Source of the DNA: Actinomycetospora termitidis
GTDB lineage: Bacteria > Actinomycetota > Actinomycetes > Mycobacteriales > Pseudonocardiaceae
NCBI RefSeq assembly: GCF_030286555.1
Contig: NZ_JASVWF010000001.1
Location: 248,001 to 312,000 of the forward strand
Reading direction: 5' to 3'
Length of the DNA: 64,000 nt
Below are positions 16,901-24,762 of the stretch, in pieces. Under the pieces are notes generated by a model. That model was given only the letters and a program-made list of their open reading frames with translations, was not told the DNA's origin and searched no databases. Position 1 is the stretch's first letter, and every line of letters starts with the position of its first letter. The position numbers and the translations under genes are program-made.

Positions 16901-17472
16901 GGGGCGGGCGGCGCCGGCGGAGGCACCGGGCGGCCGGCGCCCGGACGCCCCGGGGCGGACGTGGGTCGGGCCTGCGGGGCGGCGGTCCGGGCCCCGGGGA
17001 CCGCGCGGGAGCCGGTCAGCGCTGACGGGTCGGGCGTCGGGCGGGGCGGCAGCGAGGGGTGCCCGACCGGGCCGCGCGACGGGCCGGTGGGCCCTCGGCC
17101 CGGTCGACGGTCGTCGGGTGCCGGGGGCGGCGGCACGGCGGGCGGCGGCTGCAGCGCCGTGGACGACGAGCCGGACGAGCTCGGGCGCCGGTCCCGCGTC
17201 GACGTCAGCAGTCCCGCTCCACCGCCCCGGGCCTCGGGGGCGGCGGCCGGCCCGAACGCCGCCGCGGGCGCGCGGAAGGACGACGAGGACAGGGCGTTCG
17301 GGAAGCCGATCGGCGGCGAGGGCGGGGCCGGGTCGTCGGCCGGGCGCGGCCGGAAGATCTCGCCGTAGTCGCGGTCGCGCGCCGAGTCGTCGAGGTCGGG
17401 CGCGGGCGGCGGAGGCACCTCGGCGTACTCCGGACGCTCGTGTCGCGAGGACCGGGAATGCGCACCCGCCAC
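13903..17472 (-). CDS. Bifunctional penicillin-binding protein (transglycosylase/transpeptidase) with long Pro-rich N-terminus
   Basis: 1189 residues from a GTG at 17472. Residues 1-~500 are a Pro/Ala/Gly/Thr-rich, mostly disordered cytoplasmic region with repeated GAPGRP and PPAP motifs. A transmembrane helix lies near 506-530 (ATLIGVPLLTLVLGWLLIP). The GT51 transglycosylase follows (catalytic Glu in SAEDRSFY near 583; GGGSTITQQYVKNAM). The transpeptidase has STFKPF (catalytic Ser ~851), SNN in TLSNNVVF and KTGT near 1027. The C-terminus is a Ser/Thr/Pro-rich tail. It polymerises and cross-links peptidoglycan outside the membrane. The cytoplasmic extension is unusually long even for actinobacterial class A PBPs and offers many Ser/Thr sites for kinases such as that at 20937. 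Confidence 0.95.
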   Translation of the reverse strand: MAGAHSRSSRHERPEYAEVPPPPAPDLDDSARDRDYGEIFRPRPADDPAPPSPPIGFPNALSSSSFRAPAAAFGPAAAPEARGGGAGLLTSTRDRRPSSSGSSSTALQPPPAVPPPPAPDDRRPGRGPTGPSRGPVGHPSLPPRPTPDPSALTGSRAVPGARTAAPQARPTSAPGRPGAGRPVPPPAPPAPQALTGSRPSAPGRAAAPGTGTRATPPPAGPPAGTRATPAPPAPGTRAAPPASPTGAPGRPAAPSRPTPPTTSRPTTSGPAAPPTGAPGRPGAPSRPTPPATSGTPAGSASPPAPRSAPSAPPAEPAAGSSPSAPSDDQRAPSAPTGKPGAPTVLDDQAPAPARTPDGTAIGPAVGKEAQDEPTTAKPTRAASGTTTSATRRTPQSQQTRAARRATGKDGLTRAAGRRKAAASTTRRAAAPAPEPREERSTPPRGRIATAFAALLTAVAAKVVHWPGGEHLVRAGHWVDGHVQRYLDGKDVESLPVAARLWRRRRRMGYASVATLIGVPLLTLVLGWLLIPVPNADSAVESQLNTVAFSDGTVLARVAPGEQGNRQKVSISQIPLPVQRAVLSAEDRSFYTNSGFDVSGIAFAAWKQLTGGAGGGSTITQQYVKNAMVGSEHSYFRKFRELIIAAKITQEYSKDQVLENYLNSIYLGRGAYGIQAASQAYFGKPVEQLTPSEGAMVAGLIQAPSQWDPAVNRDGSERRWNYVMDGMVSSGWLSPAERATAVFPTTVPPRKVGNGVPDDDRGHIYNAVKDELQTLGIDEDALVTEGLQIQTTIDPEKQEDAVDAVRKEMEGKPANLRTAAVSVDPRTGAILAYYGGDNGSGLDYAQVQKQAGSTFKPFVLLAALQHDPPIGISSQFDGQSVAGKTVRNVDGADCSNCTLKQAMTLSNNVVFTALGNEVGPQAVADAAHQAGITAKLENPNSGISLGNAEVTPTEMAAAYATFANDGVYHKPHLVQKVTTASGEVLYDGAAEQGEQRLDPKVARNVTEAMRDVPTYDGASLAGGRLSAGKTGTVQSHLENQNNDAWMVGYTPSVVASIWVGSDDNTPIKYPDGRPVYGHGIPSDIWQSFMNEASQGTPKQSFGEFVPVAGTDPGTTATGEGQQASSTTASPTTSSKAPSTTSAPPTSSAAPVPAPAEPGAAGEGGQAQDPAAAQQQPAEEPQQQELPEDGG

Positions 17473-17797
17473 TCGCCCACCTCCCGCGTCCGCTGCGACG
17501 GGCCGACCCCGTCGGTCTCGATTGGATCACGATCCGATCACCGCCCGGCGGCGGTCCCCCGTCGGGGCACCGCCGTCACCGGAGCCCCCAGGCCAGGGGA
17601 CCCCGTCGTGGTCAACGGCAGTCCGGGCACGGAGGTACAGGGGGAACCTGGCGCTCTCCGTGACCGGATGGAAACATGCGGCGAGCGGTGTCCGGTGCTC
17701 CGATCGACGGCGTCACCGTCCTCCGCTCGCGGGAGGACGGCCGGTCGTCGACGGTGGCCACCTCACCGCTGCCCCGGACCGATGCGAGAGGTGGCCC
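17473..17797. other. Intergenic region without a supported gene
   Basis: The 325-bp divergent gap between the PBP and the 164-aa protein holds a small palindrome GGATCACGATCC near 17524-17535 and a GC hairpin GGCGGTCCCC/GGGGCACCGCC near 17550-17575. Both are candidate regulatory sites. No convincing reading frame was found. Confidence 0.4.
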
Positions 17798-18292
17798 ATG
17801 ACCGACGAGCCGGACGAGCCCTCCCGCGGGGGGACGTCGGACGCGTCGGGACCCACCGGTCCGCAGCGCCCGGACCGCGTCGCGGGCGAGGCCGCCGCGA
17901 TCGCGCGGTTCGGCGACGGCCCCGCCCTGTTCTCCCCGGACGTCCCCGCACCGCGGCACCCGCACGTCGGACCGTTGCTGCCGCACCGCCGACGGGCCGA
18001 ACGGGCCGTGGGCCACACGACCACCCCCACCCCGGCCGACCCGCCGTCGGGAGAGCTGGTCCTCGCCCCGCGATATCTGCCCGCCCACCCCGCCGACGAC
18101 CTCGCGGCACTCTGGCGCCGCGTCGGCCGGGCCGCGCGCCGCGGCGTCGAGGTGGCCGTCGAGTGGACCGCACGCGGGGTCCTCACAGCGGTCTCGGCCG
18201 CCGGCGCGGCCGCGGAGGCCGTGCTCACGCTGGTGTTCGGCCCGGAGCGCCCGGCCCTGCCCGAGGGCCGGCGGCGCCAGCAGGCGGGCTAG
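17798..18292 (+). CDS. Hypothetical 164-aa protein
   Basis: 164 residues from an ATG at 17798, preceded by GAGAGGTGG. The N-terminal ~60 residues are polar and probably disordered, with DGPALFSPDVPAPRHPHVGPLLPHRRR. The C-terminal half has a helical amphipathic/hydrophobic stretch (VLTAVSAAGAAAEAVLTLVFG) that could be a weak membrane segment. No family is recognised. It is divergent from the PBP and convergent with the SDR gene, overlapping its stop by 4 bp. Confidence 0.65.
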   Translation: MTDEPDEPSRGGTSDASGPTGPQRPDRVAGEAAAIARFGDGPALFSPDVPAPRHPHVGPLLPHRRRAERAVGHTTTPTPADPPSGELVLAPRYLPAHPADDLAALWRRVGRAARRGVEVAVEWTARGVLTAVSAAGAAAEAVLTLVFGPERPALPEGRRRQQAG

Positions 18293-19047
18293 AGCTGGAC
18301 CCCGCGGGTGAGCGCCCCGTCGACGACGAGGTTGGTGCCCGTCACGAAGGACGCGACGGGACTCGCGAGGAACGTCACCGCCACCGCGATCTCCTCCGGG
18401 CGCGCCATGCGGCCGGTGGGGTTCAGCGCGAGCGCGCGGTCGTAGAGCTCCGGGTCGCCGGACTCGATCGACTCCCACACCCCACCGGCGAAGTAGGTGT
18501 TCCCCGGCGAGACCGAGTTCGCCCGGACCCGGCCGGCCAGCTGGTGGGCGAGGCCCTGGGTGTAGTGCACGATCGCGCCCTTGAAGGTCCCGTACGGTCC
18601 GGCGGCGAAGTCGATCTCGCGGCCGGACACGCTCGAGATCGTGACGATCGACCCGGCGTCGGACGCCTCCAGCGCCGGCAGCGCCGCCTCGACGAGGCGC
18701 ACCGTCCCGAGCATGTCCGTGCGGAAGGACGCCTCCCAGTTCTCCTCGGTCGGCGGGATGGCCAGGGCGGACACGTTCGCGACGACGACGTCGACCCCGC
18801 CGAGCTCGTCGGCGGCGCCCGTGACCCACGATCGCAGCGCCTCGCCGTCGGCGACGTCCACCGCGGTCCCGCGCACGTCGTGCCCCGCCGCCGTGAGCTC
18901 GGAGACGGCCGACTCGACGCCCTCGGCCCCGCGGGCGCAGAACGCCACCCGCGCGCCCTCGCCGGACAGGCTCTCGACCACCGCCCGACCGATGCCCCGG
19001 CTCCCCCCGGTGACCAGGGCCTTCCGTCCGGCGAGCTGCAGGTCCAC
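18289..19047 (-). CDS. SDR-family oxidoreductase
   Basis: 252 residues with the classical short-chain dehydrogenase layout: NAD(P)-binding KALVTGGSRGIGRAV at the start, VVVANVSALA in place of NNAG, the catalytic Ser in TISSVSG, YGTFK (Tyr-x3-Lys) near 160, and a C-terminal PEEIAVAVTFLASPVASFVTGTNLVVDG. The substrate is unknown. It is the last gene of a minus-strand group with the acetamidase-like and monooxygenase-like genes (9-bp gap), so it probably acts in the same small-molecule pathway. Confidence 0.92.
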   Translation of the reverse strand: MDLQLAGRKALVTGGSRGIGRAVVESLSGEGARVAFCARGAEGVESAVSELTAAGHDVRGTAVDVADGEALRSWVTGAADELGGVDVVVANVSALAIPPTEENWEASFRTDMLGTVRLVEAALPALEASDAGSIVTISSVSGREIDFAAGPYGTFKGAIVHYTQGLAHQLAGRVRANSVSPGNTYFAGGVWESIESGDPELYDRALALNPTGRMARPEEIAVAVTFLASPVASFVTGTNLVVDGALTRGVQL

Positions 19048-19056
19048 GGCTCCTCC

Positions 19057-20064
19057 TCAGAGTGACGCCGCGCGGGCCCGCAGGTCGGCGTGCAGGCCGC
19101 CGTACGGGTCGACGCGGGGCAGGAACGCCTTGGACACCTTCGTCACGGCGCTGTAGTTGGTGTCGACCACGTTGGCCAGCGGGGCCAGCGAGATCTGGGT
19201 GAGCAGCTCGTAGGCGTCGAGACGGTCCAGGCCGTGCAGCGCGCCGAGCCAGGAGATCATCTCCTTCTGCCCGATGCGCCACGCGTCCTCGAGCGGACGG
19301 GAGGAGCCGACGGTGATCAGCTCGTCGTCGCTCTCCAGCCGCGGCCACAGCGGCGCCGGCGCGACGTCCGCCTTGACCAGCTCGACGATCAGCGTCACGT
19401 CCATCGCACCCTCGACCGCGGTGCCGCACGACTCGCCCTCGCCCTGGCGGTAGTGCCCGTCGCCGACCGAGAAGTTCGCGCCCGGCTCGTTCACCGGCAG
19501 GTAGCAGGTGACGCCGGCCCGCATCTCGGGCGTGTCCATGTTGCCGCCGAAGGCGTCCGGGGTGAGCGACGAGCGCACCTCGCGGGCCGCGGGCGCGACC
19601 CCGACGGTGCCGAGCATCGGCGCCACCGGCAGGTCGACCGAGAAGTCGCTGCGCCGCGCGGAGAAGGTGACGGTGTTCCGGGCGCGGTCCAGCTCGTATA
19701 TCCAGGTCAGCTCGGGCAGCGGGTCGTCGAGCAGGGCGGTCCGGTCCGTGCCGGTGAGCCCGCCGAAGAACGGGACGAGGGTGGACGCGCCCCAGTCGCG
19801 GGCCGGGGTGAGGTCGACCAGGTGCAGCGCGAGGGTGTCGCCGGGCTCCGCGCCGCGCACCGCGAACGGCCCGGTCTGCGGGTTGAGGAACCGTGGGTCG
19901 AGCACCGCGCTCGCCAGGTCGGTGACCGCCCGGATGCGCCCGCCGAAGGCGTCGTCGCACCACAGCCGCAGCACCGTCCCCGGCTCGACCTCGTGGAGCG
20001 GGGCAACGCCGCCGAAGGTCCAGGCGTACTGCTCGGGCGTCGGGGTGAACTCGAGCTCGGTCAC
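19057..20064 (-). CDS. Acetamidase/formamidase family protein
   Basis: 335 residues from a GTG that overlaps the upstream monooxygenase stop by 4 bp. It matches the FmdA/AmdA family: VLRLWCDDAFGGRI, GPFAVRGAEPGDTLALHLVDLTPARDWGAS, GGNMDTPEMRAGVTCYLPVNEPGANFSVGDGHYRQGEGE and CGTAVEGAMDVTL. These are metal-dependent amidases hydrolysing simple amides to ammonia and a carboxylate. No signal peptide is visible. Neighbours suggest breakdown of a small organic compound; the exact amide is unknown. Confidence 0.92.
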   Translation of the reverse strand: MTELEFTPTPEQYAWTFGGVAPLHEVEPGTVLRLWCDDAFGGRIRAVTDLASAVLDPRFLNPQTGPFAVRGAEPGDTLALHLVDLTPARDWGASTLVPFFGGLTGTDRTALLDDPLPELTWIYELDRARNTVTFSARRSDFSVDLPVAPMLGTVGVAPAAREVRSSLTPDAFGGNMDTPEMRAGVTCYLPVNEPGANFSVGDGHYRQGEGESCGTAVEGAMDVTLIVELVKADVAPAPLWPRLESDDELITVGSSRPLEDAWRIGQKEMISWLGALHGLDRLDAYELLTQISLAPLANVVDTNYSAVTKVSKAFLPRVDPYGGLHADLRARAASL

Positions 20065-20384
20065 CGGGGCGCGATCTCGCCCATCGGGCCGAAGCCGTCG
20101 TGCGGGGTGTCGATGTAGAGGATCTGCGGCTGGGCGGCCACGAGGTCCGGCATCCGCTCGAAGAAGTCCTTCACGTACGGCTGGGAGGTGTGGGTGGACC
20201 CGGCGTCGGCGTCCCGGAAGCCCTCGATGCAGACGTACTCGTTCTCGTCGGTGAGGCTGCGGGAGAACTTGAAGTACAGGCAGCCCTCCTCCGCGTTGAC
20301 GTTCCGCGCGTAGGAGTCGGCCAGCTCGAGCCACTCGTCGGTCTTCTCGGCCCGGATCTGCATGACGATGTTGATGACGATCAC
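20061..20384 (-). CDS. Antibiotic-biosynthesis-monooxygenase (ABM/YgiN)-type protein
   Basis: 107 residues of ferredoxin-like ABM fold: IVINIVMQIRAEKTDEWLELADSYARNVNAEEGCLYFKFSRSLTDENEYVCIEGF, then HTSQPYVKDFFERMPDL. Relatives are cofactor-free quinol monooxygenases or dimeric haem/small-molecule binders. It heads the minus-strand operon with the acetamidase-like and SDR genes, translationally coupled by GTGA. Function within that pathway is not determined. Confidence 0.87.
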   Translation of the reverse strand: MIVINIVMQIRAEKTDEWLELADSYARNVNAEEGCLYFKFSRSLTDENEYVCIEGFRDADAGSTHTSQPYVKDFFERMPDLVAAQPQILYIDTPHDGFGPMGEIAPR

Positions 20385-20450
20385 GGCGTGCTCCTGACGG
20401 CGGCGACGGGACCGCCCAAGCCTGGTGGGTCCGCGGGCCCGGGTCCAGCC

Positions 20451-20840
20451 TCAGAAGTGATCGGTGCCGGTCAGCTCGTGCTCGAGGTGGTCCGCGGTGG
20501 CGGTGACCAGACGGAACGGCGCCTCGAACTCCGCGAACGTCAGATCCTCCAGCGGCGCCGCGTGCCGGAACACCGCGGTGCCGTTCACCGCGACCGCGCC
20601 GCCGACGACCGCGGCCTCGGCGAGCTCCAGCAGCCGCCGCGGGTCGATCTGGTCCAGCCGCGCGACGGGCGACTCGATCTGGATCCAGTCGTGGCCGTCC
20701 ACCTCGCCCTTGTGGTGGACGTAGACGAGCTGGTCGCGGTCCTCGGAGGTCGGCAGCCGGAACGTGAGGCTCTCCGCGTCCTGCGCCATCACCTCGTAGC
20801 GGACCCGCACCCACAGCACGAGGTCGTCCCAGCTGGCCAC
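20451..20840 (-). CDS. Hypothetical 129-aa protein, YbjN/secretion-chaperone-like
   Basis: 129 residues. The alternating pattern (LVLWVRVRYEVMAQDAESLTFRLP, QLVYVHHKGEVDGHDWIQIESPVARLDQIDPRRLLELAEAAVVGGAVAVNG) and the LEDLTFAEFEAPFRLVTATADHLEHEL ending resemble the YbjN / type III secretion chaperone-like fold. The match is by pattern only. It sits alone between the ABM operon and the kinase; no functional partner is evident. Confidence 0.75.
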   Translation of the reverse strand: MASWDDLVLWVRVRYEVMAQDAESLTFRLPTSEDRDQLVYVHHKGEVDGHDWIQIESPVARLDQIDPRRLLELAEAAVVGGAVAVNGTAVFRHAAPLEDLTFAEFEAPFRLVTATADHLEHELTGTDHF

Positions 20841-20936
20841 GCGTCGCTCCTCGGGCTCGATCAGGTCGTCCGGCGAGGGAACCGTAGCAGCGGCCCGACC
20901 ACCTCCCCCCGTCGCTTCGCTCGCCCCCGTCGAGGC

Positions 20937-22730
20937 TCAGCGGGCCCCGACGAGCTTGTCCCAGGCGAAGGCGCCGACGGTCGCGGTGGCGCCGGAACGG
21001 TCGAGCAGGCGCAGCAGCGCGGCCCCGTCGCGGGGACGGTCGGCGGCGTCCTGGGCGGTGGCGCGGCGCAGCACCGGCACCAGGCGCGGGGAGAGCCGGC
21101 CGACGCCGGCGAAGGCGTCCGCCGGCGGCCCGTCGAGGATGCGACGGGCGATGTCGACGATGTTCTCGCCGTCGAAGAGGTGGTCGCCGCGGGCCGCGAA
21201 CACCACGCAGCAGGCCCAGGCCCAGACGTCCGTGGCGGGTCCGGCGCCGTTGCCGGTGACCTGTTCGGGCGCCATGTAGCCGGGCGTGCCGACCATGTTC
21301 CCGGCCGGCGTGTGGTGGGTCTGGCCGACGACCCGCGCGATGCCGAAGTCGACGACCTTGGGGCCCGCCGAGGTCAGCAGGATGTTGCCCGGCTTGAGGT
21401 CGCGGTGGGTGATGCCGTCGTTGTGCAGGGCCGCGAGGGCGCGGGCGAGCGCGATCGACATGCGGGTCAGCGTCTCGGCGTCCCGGACCGCACCGCTCTC
21501 GCAGACGTAGGTGTGCAGCGACGGCCCGTCCAGGCGCTCCATGACGATGTAGGGCATCGACCCGTCGAAGCCCACGCCGTGCACGCGCGCGGTGTAGTCG
21601 CCGGTGACCTTCTGCAGCGTCTGGCCCTCGCGCAGGAACCGGGTCCGGGCGTCGACGTCGTCGAGCAGGTGCGGCGCCAGCACCTTGATCGCGACCTGGC
21701 CCGCGGTCCCGGCGCGGTGCCCGAGGTAGACCGTGCCCATGCCGCCGGACCCGAGGCGGCCGGTGAGCTGGTACTCGCCGACGGTCCGCGGGTCGTGCGG
21801 GGTGAGCGGCTGCTCCGGCGGCGCCATGTCGATGAGGCGCGTGGCGGTCGTCGGCGGGCGCGGCGCGGCGGTCGGACGGGGCGGCGGCGTGCGGCCCGGG
21901 CCGGAGCGCGGTCCTCCTGCCGCCGCGACCGCACGGTCTGGTCCGGCGGGCGGCCGGGCCGGGGCGGGGCCCGTGGCGCCCGGGCCGGGCGCGGGGCCAC
22001 GGCGCGAGCGGATCAGGCGCCGCTCCTTGGGACCGGGGAGCCGGGCCGCGCGCAGGGCCTCGGGCAGCACGGGGGCGACGGCACACAGCCTGGGTCGCAT
22101 CGCGCGCACGGTGAGCTGGTGGCCGAGCAGGAACAGCCCGGCGGCCAGGGCACCGTTCTCCAGGCCGATCAGGAAGAGCAGGAGGAACACGACCGCGGCG
22201 ACGAGCCAGGTGGTCCGGCGCTTCGAGAACGGCCACGGCCGCGTCACCGGCATGGCGAGCCGCCGCTCGACGTCGAGCGTGGCCACGTGCAGCGTGGCGA
22301 TCGCGAGTGCGAGCAGGACCGAGACGACCACCGCGACCACGAGCACGGCCGAGCCCGCACCCGGCGTCGGGAACCCGGCGTCGTCGAGGACGTCCATGAG
22401 CCGGTCGATGAGCGCGCGGCGGTCGGACGCGCCCACCGCGAGGCGGGCGACCAGGACGGCCGCGACGAGCGTGACCGCGCCGGCGGCCGCGGCGAGCCCG
22501 AGGACGACGGGGACCGGGTTGCCCGCCTCGTGGTGGAGGTGGCGGACGGCGCGGCGGCGGTCGGTGCCGCCCAGCTGCGCGACCCGCCCGGTGACCACCC
22601 GGTCGACCAGCAGCGCCTGGCGACGGCGGGTCGCGAGCGCGCGGTACAGCGGCGTCAGGACCAGGGCGGCGAGCACCCCGAGCGCGAGGGGCGCGAGCAG
22701 CCGTAGGCCGGCTCCGGGATCGAGCACCAC
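20937..22730 (-). CDS. Membrane-anchored Ser/Thr protein kinase with C-terminal kinase domain
   Basis: 597 residues from a GTG at 22730 preceded by GGAGGGA. Residues 1-~200 contain about four or five membrane helices (LAPLALGVLAALVLTPLY, VLGLAAAAGAVTLVAAVLV, VLVVAVVVSVLLALAIATL, WLVAAVVFLLLFLIGL). A Pro-rich linker follows to ~300. The kinase is C-terminal: GRLGSGGMGTVY glycine loop, AIKVL lysine, HRDLKPGN catalytic loop, DFGIA and GTPGYMAPEQ. All key residues are present, so it should be active. The order is the reverse of PknB-type receptors (kinase first, sensor outside), suggesting a signal sensed in or at the membrane. It is followed upstream on the same strand by the DUF1707 gene. Confidence 0.93.
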   Translation of the reverse strand: MVLDPGAGLRLLAPLALGVLAALVLTPLYRALATRRRQALLVDRVVTGRVAQLGGTDRRRAVRHLHHEAGNPVPVVLGLAAAAGAVTLVAAVLVARLAVGASDRRALIDRLMDVLDDAGFPTPGAGSAVLVVAVVVSVLLALAIATLHVATLDVERRLAMPVTRPWPFSKRRTTWLVAAVVFLLLFLIGLENGALAAGLFLLGHQLTVRAMRPRLCAVAPVLPEALRAARLPGPKERRLIRSRRGPAPGPGATGPAPARPPAGPDRAVAAAGGPRSGPGRTPPPRPTAAPRPPTTATRLIDMAPPEQPLTPHDPRTVGEYQLTGRLGSGGMGTVYLGHRAGTAGQVAIKVLAPHLLDDVDARTRFLREGQTLQKVTGDYTARVHGVGFDGSMPYIVMERLDGPSLHTYVCESGAVRDAETLTRMSIALARALAALHNDGITHRDLKPGNILLTSAGPKVVDFGIARVVGQTHHTPAGNMVGTPGYMAPEQVTGNGAGPATDVWAWACCVVFAARGDHLFDGENIVDIARRILDGPPADAFAGVGRLSPRLVPVLRRATAQDAADRPRDGAALLRLLDRSGATATVGAFAWDKLVGAR

Positions 22731-22783
22731 CGCGTCCCTCCCTCCCCGGCCCGGCGCCTCGGCGCCCGCGTCGAGGCCCGAGG

Positions 22784-23515
22784 TTACCGCTCCGGGCCGT
22801 CGGGGCGGCGTGCGTCGGGACGGGCGGGTCGGCCGGCGCCGGTCACCCGACGGGCCACCGAGCGTGGCGCCTCCGTCGGCAGGGCCCGCAGGCGCTCCCA
22901 CCGGCCGCGGACCGGATGGCGCAGCACGACGTCGCCGAAGGAGTGCCGGCCACGCACGCTGACGTGCAGTTCCCCGCGGTCGCGGCGGTGCACGGTCTCG
23001 TCCCGGACCGAGCCCGCGGAGATCCGGAGGTCGTCGACGTCGACGGTCGCGCCCTCCGGGAGCACGACGGTCGGCGAGCACATGCCGGTGGCGAGCTCCA
23101 CGGCGACGACGGACGTGGCGCACTCGGCCTCGGAGAGGTCCAGCAGGACCTTGCCCACCCAGCTGCGCACCCGCACCGTCGGCGGGACCTTCCAGTACCC
23201 GCGCCGGCTGATCGACCCGCCGACGCCGGCCTCGAGGTCGAGCACGTCGCTGCCGTGCGAGGAGTGCAGGACGGCGCCGGGCAGATCCGCGAGCAGCCCG
23301 TCGAGCTGGTCGCGGTAGCGGGCGGCCTGCGCGATGGCAGCCCGGTCGGAGTACTCGACCGGCGTGAGCCGCCCCGCCACCATCGCCCGCGCGAGCATCG
23401 ACGCGACGTCCTCGCGCTCGGCGTCGGAGGCGCGCTTGCGGGCGGGTTCCTCCGGCTCCGCCGGGGGGACGCCGCGACGGGACCGTCTCCCGTCACGATC
23501 CCCCGGACGCGCCAT
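22784..23515 (-). CDS. DUF1707 domain-containing protein
   Basis: 243 residues from an ATG at 23515. The DUF1707 motif lies near 30-80 (RASDAEREDVASMLARAMVAGRLTPVEYSDRAAIAQAARYRDQLDGLLADLPG), the usual short N-terminal helix pair of actinobacterial envelope or signalling proteins. The rest is a beta-rich domain (VRVRSWVGKVLLDLSEAEC, VVAVELATGMCSPTVVLPEGATVDVDD, VRGRHSFGDVVLRHP), likely of the LiaF/DUF2154-like type. No membrane helix is visible. It is 53 bp upstream of the kinase gene in the same orientation and may be co-transcribed. Confidence 0.87.
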   Translation of the reverse strand: MARPGDRDGRRSRRGVPPAEPEEPARKRASDAEREDVASMLARAMVAGRLTPVEYSDRAAIAQAARYRDQLDGLLADLPGAVLHSSHGSDVLDLEAGVGGSISRRGYWKVPPTVRVRSWVGKVLLDLSEAECATSVVAVELATGMCSPTVVLPEGATVDVDDLRISAGSVRDETVHRRDRGELHVSVRGRHSFGDVVLRHPVRGRWERLRALPTEAPRSVARRVTGAGRPARPDARRPDGPER

Positions 23516-23558
23516 GCCCTCGATGATAGGTCCGGCGACCGACGGCGATGATGTTGCG

Positions 23559-24527
23559 ATGGCGGGGGATCGTGGCCGGGCGAGCACGCTGGGGGTGGTG
23601 ATCGCCGCCGTCATCGCGGTGGTCTTCGGGATCATCGTCGTGAACGCCCGCGACTCCCCGGCCGGGCCGGGCCCGGCCGCCGCCACGTCGGCGCCCGACG
23701 TGGTGTCGCCGCTGACCGGGCGCGGGGGTGACGCCGGCCGGGCGGTGCTGGCGGTGAAGGTCGACAACTCGCCGGAGGGCCGGCCGTGGACCGGCGTCGG
23801 CGACGCGGACGTGGTCTACGTCGAACCGGTCGAGGGCGGCCTGACCCGCCTGCTCGCGGTGTTCGCCTCGCAGCTCCCGCCCACGGTCGGCCCGGTCCGC
23901 AGCCTGCGGGAGTCCGACCTCGACCTCCTCGCCGCCTACGGCCGCCCCGCCCTCGCCTACTCCGGGAACGCGCCGGAGCTCGATGCCGCGGTGTCCGCCG
24001 CCTCGATCGTGCCGTTGTCCGCGGAGCGCGTCGCCGGGGCCTACCGCCGCGCGGGTGACCGTCCGTCGCCGCACAACCTCTACGGCGACCCGGCAGCCCT
24101 CGTCGACGCCGCCCGCGACGTCAGCGGCCCGCGGGACGTCGGGTTCCGGTTCGGCCCCGTGCCCGACGGGGCGCCGGCCGCCGCCGACGTCACGCAGCGG
24201 GTCGGGCGCACCGAGGTCCTCGCGCACTGGACCGGGGACCGGTGGGACCTGACCATCGGCGGCGCCCCGGCGGACGCGCACCCCGCGACGATCGTGGTGC
24301 AGCACGTGCCCGTGCGGACCTCGGCGATCCGGGACGTGGCGGGCTCGCCCTCGCCGACCGCGGTCACGGTCGGGTCGGGACGCGTCGAGGTGCTGCGCGA
24401 CGGCCACCGCCTCGACGGCTCGTGGTCGCGCTCCGCCCCGGACGCCCCGACCGCGTTCACGACGCCCGACGGCGCGCCGCTCCCGTTCGCACCCGGTCCG
24501 GTCTGGGTGCTGTTGGTGGCGACCTGA
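23559..24527 (+). CDS. DUF3048 (YerB-like) membrane-anchored protein
   Basis: 322 residues from an ATG at 23559. An N-terminal membrane anchor or signal (TLGVVIAAVIAVVFGIIVV) is followed by the DUF3048 pattern: SPLTGR, VLAVKVDNSPEGRPWTGVGDADVVYVEPVEGGLTRLLAVFASQLPPTVGPVRSLRESDLDLL and RPSPHNLYGDP. The family is extracytoplasmic with no settled function. It is divergent from the DUF1707 gene with only 43 bp between starts, so the promoters overlap. Confidence 0.9.
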   Translation: MAGDRGRASTLGVVIAAVIAVVFGIIVVNARDSPAGPGPAAATSAPDVVSPLTGRGGDAGRAVLAVKVDNSPEGRPWTGVGDADVVYVEPVEGGLTRLLAVFASQLPPTVGPVRSLRESDLDLLAAYGRPALAYSGNAPELDAAVSAASIVPLSAERVAGAYRRAGDRPSPHNLYGDPAALVDAARDVSGPRDVGFRFGPVPDGAPAAADVTQRVGRTEVLAHWTGDRWDLTIGGAPADAHPATIVVQHVPVRTSAIRDVAGSPSPTAVTVGSGRVEVLRDGHRLDGSWSRSAPDAPTAFTTPDGAPLPFAPGPVWVLLVAT

Positions 24528-24546
24528 GTTCGGGTAACCCCGTCCC

Positions 24547-24717
24547 ATGGCTACCGGAGACAAGATCGACAACAAGGCCGACGAGCTCAAGGGCAAGGCG
24601 AAGGAGGCCGTCGGCAAGGCCCAGGACGACAAGGACCTGCAGGCCGAGGGCAAGGCCGACCAGACCAAGGGCAACATCAAGCAGGCCGGCGAGAAGGTCA
24701 AGGACGCGTTCCGCTGA
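24547..24717 (+). CDS. CsbD-family small stress protein
   Basis: 56 residues: ATGDKIDNKADELKGKAKEAVG then KADQTKGNIKQAGEKVKDAFR. This is the typical CsbD repeat of charged Lys/Asp/Ala helices, a general-stress protein family of unknown biochemical role. It is too short for many gene callers but has normal codon use and a clear stop followed at once by a hairpin. It lies 19 bp after the DUF3048 gene. Confidence 0.9.
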   Translation: MATGDKIDNKADELKGKAKEAVGKAQDDKDLQAEGKADQTKGNIKQAGEKVKDAFR

Positions 24718-24723
24718 CCCCTG

Positions 24724-24759
24724 TCCCGACGACGGGTCGGCCCGACCCGTCGTCGGGAA
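24724..24759. terminator. Strong inverted repeat between convergent genes
   Basis: Arms CCCGACGACGGGTCGG and CCGACCCGTCGTCGGG form a ~16-bp hairpin just after csbD and 4 bp before the stop of the convergent gene. It lacks a T tract, as is common for high-GC actinobacterial terminators. It is built from two opposed copies of the dispersed GACCCGTCGTCGGGAA motif. Confidence 0.7.
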
Positions 24760-24762
24760 GCC

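Noticed and set aside
14242..17025. 927-codon open frame antisense to the penicillin-binding protein
   Set aside because: No recognisable domain, and the opposite strand has all PBP catalytic motifs.
24724..24759. Canonical rho-independent terminator with T tract
   Set aside because: The hairpin is strong but no T run follows; kept only as a high-GC hairpin terminator candidate.
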